From Acidobacteriota bacterium (GTDB taxonomy: Bacteria > Acidobacteriota > Terriglobia > UBA7540), in the NCBI GenBank assembly GCA_021817045.1, contig JAKAWG010000015.1:1-64000 (forward strand): a stretch of DNA of 64,000 nucleotides, read 5' to 3'. This document shows positions 18,632 through 26,596 of this stretch, piece after piece. A program made the position numbers and the translations under genes. Numbering within the stretch: position 1 is the stretch's first letter; each line of letters begins with the position of its first letter. The notes under the pieces were generated by a model, which did no database searches, was not told where the DNA came from, and saw nothing but the letters and a program-made list of their open reading frames with translations.

Positions 18632-19381
18632 CTAAGCCCCCTCACGAAGCTGTTCGAGGGTTACGAGTTTCCCCTCCGCTCGCGCGGCAACCCAGGTTTC
18701 AAGCAGCCGTCGCGCCTCCCGCGTCGCCGCAGCCGAGGCCGTTCCGCTGGCAAGCCAGTCAGCAAGCGGCGTGCGCCGGGCCGTCTCCGCAAGTCCGCGG
18801 GCGGCGGCAGAAAGGGGCGTGGCGGCTGTGGCAGGACGGCAATCGCGGCAAAAAACACCCTCCGGCTCGGCCCTGCAATACGCAGTCTCGCTCCCAAACG
18901 GCCGCCCACAGCGAGCGCACTTGTCAAGCGCAGGTAAAAATCCGGATAACCGTAGAAGCCAGTAATCAAAATAGAGCAGTGGCAACCCGATTTGCCCGCC
19001 GCGCTTAATTCCCCGCAGTACCGCCAGCCAGAGCCTGAAGGCCCGCTCATTAACTTCCCGTTCGGGAAGAAAGCGGCCAGCCGCCTCCGCCAAATATTGG
19101 GCGGCCACCTGGATCAGTTGGTCGCCCTGGATTGCAAAGAAGGACTCCAGAAGCTCCGCCGAATTCAGCCGCAGGAGCTCCCGATTCTCGCGGTCATAAA
19201 TCCACAGCCGAACATATGTAAGCGGCTCAAGTAGCGCTCCCCAACGACTCTTCACGCGCCGCGCACCACTCGCCGCAGCCCGCAGCCGCCCCATATCGCG
19301 CGTGAACAGCGAAACAATTTTGTCCGCCTCGCCCACCGAATAAGTTCTAAGAACAATCGCTTCCGTCTCGCGAAGTGGCAT
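18632..19381 (-). CDS. recO: DNA repair protein RecO
   Basis: Recombination mediator that helps load RecA on SSB-coated single-stranded DNA in the RecFOR pathway. The N-terminal OB fold is readable as ETEAIVLRTYSVGEADKIVS followed by FTRDMGRLRAAASGARR. The helical domain follows, and a zinc-binding segment with LDKCARCGRPFG and a later FCRDCRP gives the four-Cys site found in many RecO proteins. The ATG at 19381 matches the family start (MPLRETEAIVL); the frame is open for 29 more codons upstream, but these cross a 20-bp palindrome and are unlikely to be translated. First gene of the likely recO-glyQ-glyS group. Confidence 0.9.
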   Translation of the reverse strand: MPLRETEAIVLRTYSVGEADKIVSLFTRDMGRLRAAASGARRVKSRWGALLEPLTYVRLWIYDRENRELLRLNSAELLESFFAIQGDQLIQVAAQYLAEAAGRFLPEREVNERAFRLWLAVLRGIKRGGQIGLPLLYFDYWLLRLSGFLPALDKCARCGRPFGSETAYCRAEPEGVFCRDCRPATAATPLSAAARGLAETARRTPLADWLASGTASAAATREARRLLETWVAARAEGKLVTLEQLREGA

Positions 19382-19777
19382 CGAGCGCATTGTCGGCGCG
19401 CCGACAATCTCTAACTTAACACAGCCTTTGGAGCCACAGAAAGCAAAAAACCCCTCCCTGCCCGCCATCCCTAATAGAACTCTCGCTCATCCCTGAAAAC
19501 TACACCCGCACGCCCCGTGCTCCCTTTCGTCCTGACGTTACGGTCCTCATACCTACCGAGATTCCTCTCTGCAATTGAACACCAACATTCCCAACGCCGG
19601 CACCAGGCCAACAGTCACCTTCCAAGTTGTGGAAAACAAAACCCGAGCTGTGCGCGAAGATTATGTTAACTCGCCATCTGCCACTACAAAATGTTATCAG
19701 ACGTGGCTGTGGAAGCTTTTTATTTGCCAGGGTCATAGGGGCCGATGTAAATTCAACGGTCGAGGAGGAATCGGCCT
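19382..19777. other. Divergent intergenic region between recO and the PfkB gene
   Basis: About 400 bp without a convincing gene. It must hold promoters for both directions. The recO-proximal end contains the 20-bp palindrome. The other end carries AGGAGG at 19763-19768, the ribosome-binding site of the TTG-started kinase gene. Short open frames inside show no family features. Confidence 0.6.
19389..19408. promoter_or_regulatory. Perfect 20-bp palindrome directly upstream of recO
   Basis: ATTGTCGGCGCGCCGACAAT equals its reverse complement over 20 bp and contains the 16-bp core found exactly at 15308-15323. It ends 7 bp before the recO start, where a bound protein or an mRNA hairpin would affect translation initiation or early transcription. 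Confidence 0.55.
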
Positions 19778-20857
19778 TTGGCTCGAAATCAGGTGTACGT
19801 TGTCGGCCTCGGGCTGAACGCCACAGACACGGTGATGACGGTTCGTGACTTCCCTCCCCTGGGTGGCAAGGAGAGAGTAGTTTCCGTATCCCGGCAGGCG
19901 GGCGGCCAAATTGCGACCGCGCTAGTGACTTGCCAGCGGCTTGGCCTACCGACACGGTATCTTGGCAAGGTCGGCGACGATGACGCCGGCCGGTTCCAGA
20001 TAGAGAGCCTGGGCGCGGAGGGTGTAGACATCACCGGCGTTCGCTCCGTCCCTGGCGCACCGACACAATTCGGCCTGATTATCGTCGATCAGGCCACCGG
20101 GGAACGAACCGTCTTTTGGGACCGGAGCCCTAAGCTCGCGATGGCTCCCGGGGACGTACCCGCAGAGGTCATCGCCTCCGCCCGAGCCCTGCACCTGGAC
20201 GGGTGCGATGTGGAGGCGTGCCTGGCGGCGGCCCAGTGCGCGCGCCAGGCCGAAGTTCTGGTGGTCGCGGACCTGGACACGGCCTACAAGCAGGTTGAAC
20301 GGCTTTTTCCTCACATCGATTATTTGGTGGCCTCGGCGCAATTTCTGCCCTCGGTCACCGGCGAGGACGACCCATTCCGCGTCCTTGAACTGATGGCGCG
20401 GGAATTCGACATGAAAGCTCCTGGCATGACGCTGGGCCGCGACGGCGCGTTGCTCTTCGCCGAAGGCCGTTTCATCTATTCGCCGGGTTTTGTCGTAGAG
20501 ACGGTGGACACGACGGGCGCGGGCGACGTCTTTCATGGCGCGTTCATTTACGGCCTTCTTGCAGGCTGGTCGATGGAGGAGATTATGGAGTTTTCGAACG
20601 CCATGGCCGCGCTCAATTGCACGGCGCTCGGCGCACGCGGAGGGATTCGCAGCCAAGCGGAGGCAAGAGCGCTGATGCGCAGCGGCGCCCGCCACGTCAA
20701 CCGCGAGTACACCACTGCGGCGAAGCGCAATGCGACCGCGCCACCGGCCCGCAGGAATACAACGCCTGGCACGGCCGGAGGCGGAAGGAAAGGGAAGCGT
20801 ACGCCCTTGACCTGGCGAGAGCAGCACGCGGAGGGAGAGAGGAATAGACGGAAATGA
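19778..20857 (+). CDS. PfkB family carbohydrate kinase
   Basis: Cytoplasmic ATP-dependent sugar or nucleoside kinase of the ribokinase fold. The N-terminal signature is RQAGGQIATALVTCQRLG, followed by YLGKVGDDDAGR, and the C-terminal signature is DTTGAGDVFHGAFIYGLL with the catalytic Asp. The start is a TTG, supported by an AGGAGG Shine-Dalgarno ending 9 bp upstream. The C-terminal 50 residues after the kinase fold (from about ARHVNREYTT) are basic and low in complexity, which is unusual for the family. The stop overlaps the next ATG (ATGA), so it is translationally coupled to the SDR gene. Substrate unknown; ribokinase, fructokinase and 2-keto-3-deoxygluconate kinase are all possible. Confidence 0.88.
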   Translation: MARNQVYVVGLGLNATDTVMTVRDFPPLGGKERVVSVSRQAGGQIATALVTCQRLGLPTRYLGKVGDDDAGRFQIESLGAEGVDITGVRSVPGAPTQFGLIIVDQATGERTVFWDRSPKLAMAPGDVPAEVIASARALHLDGCDVEACLAAAQCARQAEVLVVADLDTAYKQVERLFPHIDYLVASAQFLPSVTGEDDPFRVLELMAREFDMKAPGMTLGRDGALLFAEGRFIYSPGFVVETVDTTGAGDVFHGAFIYGLLAGWSMEEIMEFSNAMAALNCTALGARGGIRSQAEARALMRSGARHVNREYTTAAKRNATAPPARRNTTPGTAGGGRKGKRTPLTWREQHAEGERNRRK

Positions 20858-21621
20858 AAACCTACGCGCTTGTCACCGGGGCCTCAAGCGGGATTGGTGA
20901 GTGCTTTGCGCGGGCGTTGGCGGCACGAGGCAAGAACCTCCTATTGGTGGCGCGCTCGGCTGAAAAGCTGGAAGCTCTCGCACGCGATCTTGCGGTACGG
21001 CACTCCATTGAGGCCGAAGCTCTGCCGGCTGATCTTGCGGAGCCGGGGGCAGCTTCTCACCTTGCTATGTCCATCTTCAGCCGGGGATTTGCTGTGGACC
21101 TTCTTGTTAACAGCGCGGGCTTTGGCGCTCAGGGTAAGTTCTGGGAGATTCCCCTGGAACGTCATGCGCAGATGCTGCGCCTCAACGTTCAAGCATTGGT
21201 TGAGTTATGCCATCTGCTGCTCGTGGGAATGCTGGAGCGAAAAGGCGGGACGATCATCAACGTTTCTTCCACGGCGAGTTTCCAGCCACTTCCCTATACA
21301 TCGTCCTATGCGGCTACCAAGTCCTTCGTCACGAGCTTCTCGCTGGGGCTCGCGGAAGAGTTGCGCCCTTGCGGCGTTAAAGTGATCACGCTCTGCCCCG
21401 GCCCCACCCGAACTCGATTTTTTGAAGCCGGGCAATACCGGACGATCCGAATGCGAGGTAAGTTACAGGCCCCCGAAGAGGTGGTCGAGGCGGCGCTAAA
21501 AAGGCTTGACCGGGGCGGATTGGTTCTGTGCCGCTGGCTAGACAAGGCACTGGTTTTTATGGAACGCTTCCTTCCACGTGCGATAGTGACCCGAGGCGCG
21601 GCCGAGCTCTTCAAACCGTAG
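20854..21621 (+). CDS. Short-chain dehydrogenase/reductase (SDR)
   Basis: Classical NAD(P)-dependent oxidoreductase of 255 residues. The cofactor loop is TGASSGIG, the structural motif NSAGFGAQG follows at about residue 87, and the catalytic Ser-Tyr-Lys set is INVSSTAS with YAATK. The pattern LINVSSTASF-YTSSYAATKSF resembles the DltE/YqjQ-like group of SDRs, whose substrates are mostly unknown. It begins inside the stop of the PfkB kinase gene, so the pair is expressed together, although no shared pathway is evident. It converges on kdsC across a 48-bp gap. Confidence 0.87.
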   Translation: MKTYALVTGASSGIGECFARALAARGKNLLLVARSAEKLEALARDLAVRHSIEAEALPADLAEPGAASHLAMSIFSRGFAVDLLVNSAGFGAQGKFWEIPLERHAQMLRLNVQALVELCHLLLVGMLERKGGTIINVSSTASFQPLPYTSSYAATKSFVTSFSLGLAEELRPCGVKVITLCPGPTRTRFFEAGQYRTIRMRGKLQAPEEVVEAALKRLDRGGLVLCRWLDKALVFMERFLPRAIVTRGAAELFKP

Positions 21622-21669
21622 TCATGCAACGAATGAAATAACTGTTGCAAGCATTTCTGACAAGAGGGG

Positions 21670-22221
21670 TTAGTCGTTTCTAAGGTAATAGTTGAGTATC
21701 GGCGTAAGCTTGCCCTGCGCCGCCAGGATTAGCTCAATGGTCTCCCGAATTGCTCCCAGTCCTCCGGGATCGCGTGTCCAGTAATGAACGTAGCGGCGCA
21801 GAAGGGGGTGTCCATTGCTGACGCCGACCGCCAATCCAGCTCGTTTGAGAATGGGTAAATCGACGAGGTCGTCGCCTACGTAGCACACCGCCTCGTCGCG
21901 CACGCACGCCGTTTTCAGCACAGCGCGGTAGGGTCCGAGCTTATCGAGTGTGTTTTGGTAAACGAAGTGAATGCCGAGCTCCTTGATCCGGTGCTCTACA
22001 ATCGGCGAGCGGCGGCCCGAGATGATGCCCGTCCTGATGCCGGCCTCGTGAGCGAAGCGGATACCAAGACCGTCGCGGGAATGAAAAGTTTTGGTTTCAA
22101 TCACCCCGCCTCGAGGATTGGGAACGTAGTAGATGCGGCCGTCGGTAAGGACGCCATCCACATCCATGAGCAGGAGTTCGATTTTCCTGGCACGCCGGCG
22201 AATTTCAGCAGTTATAGGCAT
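21670..22221 (-). CDS. kdsC: 3-deoxy-D-manno-octulosonate 8-phosphate phosphatase
   Basis: HAD-superfamily phosphatase that removes phosphate from Kdo-8-phosphate to give Kdo for LPS inner core. The catalytic loop is LLMDVDGVLTDGR, motif II is GIISGRRS, and motif IV is CYVGDDLVDLPIL. The protein has 183 residues, the usual size of the tetrameric cap-less KdsC family. The HSRDGLGIRFAHEAGI segment is also characteristic. The N-acylneuraminate cytidylyltransferase-linked phosphatases look similar, but the adjacent kdsD 14 bp upstream supports the Kdo assignment. Confidence 0.9.
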   Translation of the reverse strand: MPITAEIRRRARKIELLLMDVDGVLTDGRIYYVPNPRGGVIETKTFHSRDGLGIRFAHEAGIRTGIISGRRSPIVEHRIKELGIHFVYQNTLDKLGPYRAVLKTACVRDEAVCYVGDDLVDLPILKRAGLAVGVSNGHPLLRRYVHYWTRDPGGLGAIRETIELILAAQGKLTPILNYYLRND

Positions 22222-22235
22222 AGTCCTCTACGCTT

Positions 22236-23195
22236 TCAGAACATTTGTGTTGTCCACAGGTCGTGAATGTGTACGACGCCTTCAAGTTTTCCTTCAGAAT
22301 CCACGACCGGCAGCGACGTGATCCTGCGCGATTCCATGAGGTTAAGCGCACGCGTCGCGAGTTCATTGCGCGCAATGGTGACGGACGAGCGCGTCATGCA
22401 GTCTTGCGCGACCCGTTCGACCGCGCGGTTCCCTTCCCGTTGAAAGAAGCGGCGCAAATCACCGTCGGAAATAAAGCCCACGAGCCTGTCGCCCGCGTCT
22501 ACAACCGCCGTGTGGCCAAGTCCCTTGCGGCTGATCTCGTAAATGACGTCGGGCAGACGCGTGCCCGGCGAAACGCGAGGAACGGCGTCCCCCGTGTGCA
22601 TCAGATCCTGGACGCGGCGCAGCTTCATGCCGAGTCCGCCAGCCGGGTGGAGGGCCGCGTAATCTTCAGCGCTGAAGCCGCGTCTTTCGAGCAGGGCCAT
22701 GGCCAGGGCGTCCCCAACGGCCAGCATGGCCGTGGTGGAGGCGGTCGGAGCAAGACCCAAAGGACAGGCCTCCTGCGGCACGCCTACGTTGATCACCACG
22801 TCGCTCGCCTGAGCAAGGGTGCTGGCGGCGTTTCCGGTGAGCGTCACGAGCGCGATGGCCAACCGCTTGACCGTGTCGAGCAGCCGCAGCAGTTCCTCCG
22901 TCTCGCCACTATAGGACAGCGCCAACAGCACATCATTCCTAACTAGCCGCCCAAGGTCGCCGTGCAGCGCTTCGGCCGGATGAAGGAAAAACGAGGGCGT
23001 TCCCGTGCTGGAAAGCGTGGCGGAAATTTTCTGACCGATGAGACCAGACTTTCCCATGCCCGCCACGACGGCCCGACCGCGGCAGCCGAAAAGTACATCG
23101 ACTGCGCGCTCGAACCCGGCGTCAAGGCGATGCACCATCTCGCCGAGCGTCCGCGCTTCAACTTCCAGAACCTTGCGTGCAGTCTCCAGGCTCAT
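22236..23195 (-). CDS. kdsD: Arabinose-5-phosphate isomerase
   Basis: Converts ribulose-5-phosphate to arabinose-5-phosphate, the first step to Kdo. The N-terminal SIS domain carries GRAVVAGMGKSGLIGQKIS and ALSYSGETEELLRLL; AEALHGDLG and HPAGGLG are family marks. Two CBS domains follow (DLMHTGDAVPRVSPGT and DCMTRSSVTIARNE). The start is the ATG at 23195 (MSLETARKVLEVE); an upstream in-frame start would add 21 residues absent from the family. It lies 14 bp before kdsC, forming a two-gene Kdo operon divergent from the M24 peptidase gene. Confidence 0.92.
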   Translation of the reverse strand: MSLETARKVLEVEARTLGEMVHRLDAGFERAVDVLFGCRGRAVVAGMGKSGLIGQKISATLSSTGTPSFFLHPAEALHGDLGRLVRNDVLLALSYSGETEELLRLLDTVKRLAIALVTLTGNAASTLAQASDVVINVGVPQEACPLGLAPTASTTAMLAVGDALAMALLERRGFSAEDYAALHPAGGLGMKLRRVQDLMHTGDAVPRVSPGTRLPDVIYEISRKGLGHTAVVDAGDRLVGFISDGDLRRFFQREGNRAVERVAQDCMTRSSVTIARNELATRALNLMESRRITSLPVVDSEGKLEGVVHIHDLWTTQMF

Positions 23196-23406
23196 TGCGG
23201 TGTTCCGGTCCCGGTCGATGATAGCATAGCGTCTGCATGACCTTTGCTTTGTCCGCAAGCGCGAGACCTTGAGGACGGAGGCCGCTGGGATTTTTCGTGA
23301 TGTACTTCTTGCGACGCCAAGTATGCGGAAGGGCCCGTCTTGGACGCGACCGCAAGGCGACGCTGTGTTAAATTCTCAATTGGCGCGCAAACTCACCAAG
23401 ACAACT

Positions 23407-24591
23407 ATGGCGGATTTCGATACCATCCGGAAAGCGCTTAAGGAGAACGAATTCGACGCGTGGCTCTTTTACGACCACCATCATCGTGACCCGGTGGCTT
23501 ACCGCGTGCTTGGCCTCGCTCCCTCGTTCTGCACGCGGCGCTGGTACTATCTGATCCCCGCTTCCGGAGAGCCCGAAAAACTTTCACATGCGATTGAGCG
23601 GAGCGTGCTCGCCGCCCTGCCCGGCCGCGAACGTGTTTATGCGTCGTGGCGAGAGCAGCACAAGGAACTACGAGCGATGCTTTCCGGCCGGAAACGCATA
23701 GCCATGCAATATTCGCCGCTCAATAATATTCCCTATATCGGGTTGGTAGACGCGGGAACCGTAGAGCTGGTGCGAAGCTTGGGCGCGGAAATTGTATCCT
23801 CCGCCGACCTAGTACAACTATTCGAGGCCCGATGGAGCCAGGAGGCCCTGGCCATGCACCTGGAAGCCGGCGAGCGCGTTCACCTCATCGTCCATCGCGC
23901 GTTCAACTTGATCGCGGACGGCGTAAAACGCGACAAGCCGCTCAACGAGTATGGCTTACAGCAGCAGATTCTCGAACTGTTCGAGCGGGAGGGGCTTGAG
24001 ACGGAAGACCCGCCGGTGGTGGCAGCAAACCGGAACACCGCCAATCCGCACTACTCGCCCACACCCCAAAAATCGCTCCCACTTGCCGAGGACGCCCTCG
24101 TGCTGCTTGATATATGGGCCAGAAGGCGTCTGCCGGGCGCGGTCTATTTCGACGTTACCTGGACGGGCTACGTGGGCGATAAGCCGCCGCGCCCGTATGC
24201 GGAGGTTTTCGACGCCGTGCGGGAAGCACGCGACGCCGGGATCGAGCTAGTCCGGTCGCGCCTGCGTTCCGGCCAGCCGCTGCGCGGCTGCGATGTGGAC
24301 GACGAAGTCCGGGGCATTCTCGCCCGGCAAGGCTACGCAAAATTTTTCGTCCATCGCACGGGGCACTCCATCGGCCGCGAGATTCACGGCAACGGCGCCA
24401 ACCTTGACAACTTCGAGACACGCGACGAGCGCGCCATTCTGCCCTTCACCTGCTTTTCCATCGAGCCGGGTGTTTACCTTTCCGACTTTGGCGTGCGCAG
24501 CGAGGTGAACGTTTACGCCGAAGAACACGGCGCGCGGGTAACCGGTGAAGTGCAGCAAAGCATTGTTCCCATCCTTGCCGCCTCGCTTTGA
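23407..24591 (+). CDS. M24 family metallopeptidase (Xaa-Pro aminopeptidase type)
   Basis: Probable cytoplasmic di-metal aminopeptidase acting on N-terminal Xaa-Pro bonds. The N-terminal half resembles a creatinase-type domain (ADFDTIRKALKENEFDAWLF). The C-terminal pita-bread domain shows metal ligands in order: Asp in VLLDIWAR, Asp in YFDVTWTG, His in FVHRTGHSIG, Glu in CFSIEPGVY and Glu in VRSEVNVY. The first two Asp contexts differ from the common DxG pattern but the ligands are present. The chosen ATG at 23407 gives 394 residues and lies where the family starts. It is divergent from kdsD across a 211-bp gap and precedes two small membrane-protein genes. Confidence 0.85.
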   Translation: MADFDTIRKALKENEFDAWLFYDHHHRDPVAYRVLGLAPSFCTRRWYYLIPASGEPEKLSHAIERSVLAALPGRERVYASWREQHKELRAMLSGRKRIAMQYSPLNNIPYIGLVDAGTVELVRSLGAEIVSSADLVQLFEARWSQEALAMHLEAGERVHLIVHRAFNLIADGVKRDKPLNEYGLQQQILELFEREGLETEDPPVVAANRNTANPHYSPTPQKSLPLAEDALVLLDIWARRRLPGAVYFDVTWTGYVGDKPPRPYAEVFDAVREARDAGIELVRSRLRSGQPLRGCDVDDEVRGILARQGYAKFFVHRTGHSIGREIHGNGANLDNFETRDERAILPFTCFSIEPGVYLSDFGVRSEVNVYAEEHGARVTGEVQQSIVPILAASL

Positions 24592-24669
24592 GGTGTGCTA
24601 CCTTGTTCATCTGCTCGCGCGCCGGGCGGCCGGTCCGTCCCTCCAGGACGACGGCGCAAAGTTCTTCGC

Positions 24670-25107
24670 ATGGCAACCGTAGAAAGAAATCGAAACGCTG
24701 CCCCGGGTTCCGCGGTCGAGGCGGAAGCACCGCCGGTGAAAAGTAGAGGCCTGGTTCGGCTGTGTATCGCAGCCTGGCTGGTACCAGGTCTCGGCCATTG
24801 GCTCCTGAAGCGGAGAGGGCGAGCGGTGATTCTGTTCCTGGCGATCGTGGGGATGTTCGTGTTCGGGCTATTAATGCAAGGTCAGGTATTCGCCCTGGGC
24901 TCGCCTTCGTACCTCGAACGGCTCGGCTACCTGGGTGAGCTATGCTCCGGACTGGTCCTGCCGGTTGCCAGGTTTTTTGGCTATTCGGGAGGCAATCCAT
25001 TTTTCGCAAGCGCAGATTACGGCACGGCCTACCTGGTGACGGCTGGCATGCTGAACGTGCTTGCCATCCTTGACACTTACGACATCGCCTTGCTGCGCAA
25101 ATCCTAA
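24670..25107 (+). CDS. Small membrane protein, DUF6677-like
   Basis: A protein of 145 residues with a polar N-terminus and about three hydrophobic segments: LCIAAWLVPGLGHWLLKRRG, AVILFLAIVGMFVFGLL and TAYLVTAGMLNVLAIL. The first contains the pattern PGLGHW followed by basic residues, which resembles TM2/DUF6677-type proteins that I recall from Acidobacteriota; the name is from memory. No catalytic motif is seen. The ATG at 24670 was chosen because the upstream extension is arginine-rich and lacks homology. A 58-residue membrane-protein gene starts 3 bp after its stop. Confidence 0.65.
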   Translation: MATVERNRNAAPGSAVEAEAPPVKSRGLVRLCIAAWLVPGLGHWLLKRRGRAVILFLAIVGMFVFGLLMQGQVFALGSPSYLERLGYLGELCSGLVLPVARFFGYSGGNPFFASADYGTAYLVTAGMLNVLAILDTYDIALLRKS

Positions 25108-25110
25108 CCC

Positions 25111-25287
25111 ATGGTGATCTACCACTTTCCGGCGATGGTGCTCTTTGCATTCTTCGTCTCCGTCGTGTTTGGAACGATTGCCAAGGAGACGACGCGCGAG
25201 CGGATCGTCTACGGTGTGAAATCGTTTTTGCTCTTTATCGGCACCGCCATCGTTCTGGCCTGGATCATGTACCCCTTCCCGCGCTGA
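25111..25287 (+). CDS. Small two-helix membrane protein (58 residues)
   Basis: An ATG 3 bp after the previous stop opens a 58-codon frame. It encodes two hydrophobic segments, FPAMVLFAFFVSVVFGTIA and FLLFIGTAIVLAWIMYPFP, joined by a charged hinge KETTRERIVYGVK. Spacing and composition suggest cotranscription with the DUF6677-like gene and a possible small complex. I do not recognise a family. Confidence 0.7.
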   Translation: MVIYHFPAMVLFAFFVSVVFGTIAKETTRERIVYGVKSFLLFIGTAIVLAWIMYPFPR

Positions 25288-25452
25288 GGTACCGCCCCCT
25301 CGGCTCGCCGCCCGTGTCATCCATTAGTTGTGCTTTTCCTGCCCCGGCGACAGGGTCTGAGGCGTGACGTAAGTCATGCGAACGAGCCGTCTTCCGCGCG
25401 CCTACTAAGGCTTGGGATATGGTGAACATCATGCGGCCCGGTAAACATGGCG

Positions 25453-25461
25453 TGCTATACT
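25453..25461 (+). promoter_or_regulatory. Candidate extended -10 promoter of ilvE
   Basis: TGCTATACT fits an extended -10 element (TGN followed by TATACT), 54 bp upstream of the ilvE ATG. No good -35 element is visible at the normal distance, which is common with extended -10 promoters. The leader then contains AGAGGA as ribosome-binding site. Confidence 0.4.
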
Positions 25462-25514
25462 AAAGTCGTTACTAGGGCCCAGGAGGATCTTCCCGCCCGT
25501 GCGAAGAGGATTTC

Positions 25515-26456
25515 ATGCCTATCGATTATTACGATAAAGTCTGGCACAACGGAAAATTCATCGACTGGAAGGACGCCACGATCCACGTTGCGACGCACGT
25601 GCTTCATTACGGCAGTTGCGTGTTCGAAGGGGTTCGGTGCTATGAAACGCCGAACGGGCCGGCCATCTTCCGCAGCAAAGATCACGCGCAACGGCTGGCC
25701 GACTCAGCCAAGATTTACCGAATGAGCCCCGATTACTCCGTGGACCAGTTCGAGCAAGCCATGGTGGAGACAATCCGTGTGAATGAGGCGCGCCACGGCT
25801 ACATCCGCCCCGTTGTTTTCCGCGGCTACGGCGAGATCGGTGTCAACCCGTTGAAGAACCCCGTGGAAGTCTTCATTCTCGCTTGGCGATGGGGAAAATA
25901 CCTGGGCGAGGAAGCACTGACGAACGGCATCGACGTGTGCGTTTCCTCGTGGAACCGGCTGGCGCCTAACACCATGCCCTCCCTGGCCAAGGCCGCAGCG
26001 AATTACATGAATTCGCAGCTCATCAAGATGGAGGCATCCGTTAACGGCTATACGGAGGGGATCGCGCTGGACCACGCCGGGAATCTTAGCGAAGGGAGCG
26101 GCGAAAACGTCTTCATCGTGCGCCACGGTAAGATTTACACGCCGCCGCTCTCGAACTCGGTGCTGCCGGGCATTACGCGCGATTCCGTGATCACGCTGGC
26201 CGAAGAGATGGGCTTCACCGTCATCGAGCAGGCCATTCCGCGCGAAGCGCTCTATATCGCCGACGAGGTATTTTTCACCGGCACGGCGGCGGAGGTCACT
26301 CCAATTCGCTCCGTGGATCGCATTGTGATCGGCTCCGGCCAGTGTGGCCGCGTCACGCGTAAACTCCAGGAGCGCTTCATGGCCATCGCTCAAGGCCGTC
26401 ACGAAGACGTCCACGGCTGGCTGACGTATTGCAACCTACCCGTTGAAGCAAAGTAA
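25515..26456 (+). CDS. ilvE: Branched-chain amino acid aminotransferase
   Basis: PLP-dependent class IV aminotransferase that makes or degrades valine, leucine and isoleucine. Family marks: VWHNGKFIDWKDATIHVATH at the start, HYGSCVFEGVRCY, the PLP lysine in MPSLAKAAANYMNSQL (K159, the same number as in the E. coli enzyme), EGSGENVFIV and FFTGTAAEVTPI. The 313 residues match the family. The start follows an AGAGGA ribosome-binding site. It stands alone, with 227 bp upstream and 140 bp before pilT. Confidence 0.94.
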   Translation: MPIDYYDKVWHNGKFIDWKDATIHVATHVLHYGSCVFEGVRCYETPNGPAIFRSKDHAQRLADSAKIYRMSPDYSVDQFEQAMVETIRVNEARHGYIRPVVFRGYGEIGVNPLKNPVEVFILAWRWGKYLGEEALTNGIDVCVSSWNRLAPNTMPSLAKAAANYMNSQLIKMEASVNGYTEGIALDHAGNLSEGSGENVFIVRHGKIYTPPLSNSVLPGITRDSVITLAEEMGFTVIEQAIPREALYIADEVFFTGTAAEVTPIRSVDRIVIGSGQCGRVTRKLQERFMAIAQGRHEDVHGWLTYCNLPVEAK

Positions 26457-26596
26457 GCGCGGCCGGTCCCGCACGGCGCGGCACGCATTGTCTCGTTTAA
26501 GGTTTTTTTGCTTTCCCGCCGATAAATCCCTCGGAACGGTGCGCCGACCCGTTTTCATGCATTCAGGCGAGCGCCGTGGCGCCTAAAGGAAAACAC

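Noticed and set aside
19500-19955. Minus-strand frame of 151 codons between recO and the PfkB gene
   Set aside because: It runs into the kinase gene on the other strand and shows no recognisable motif.
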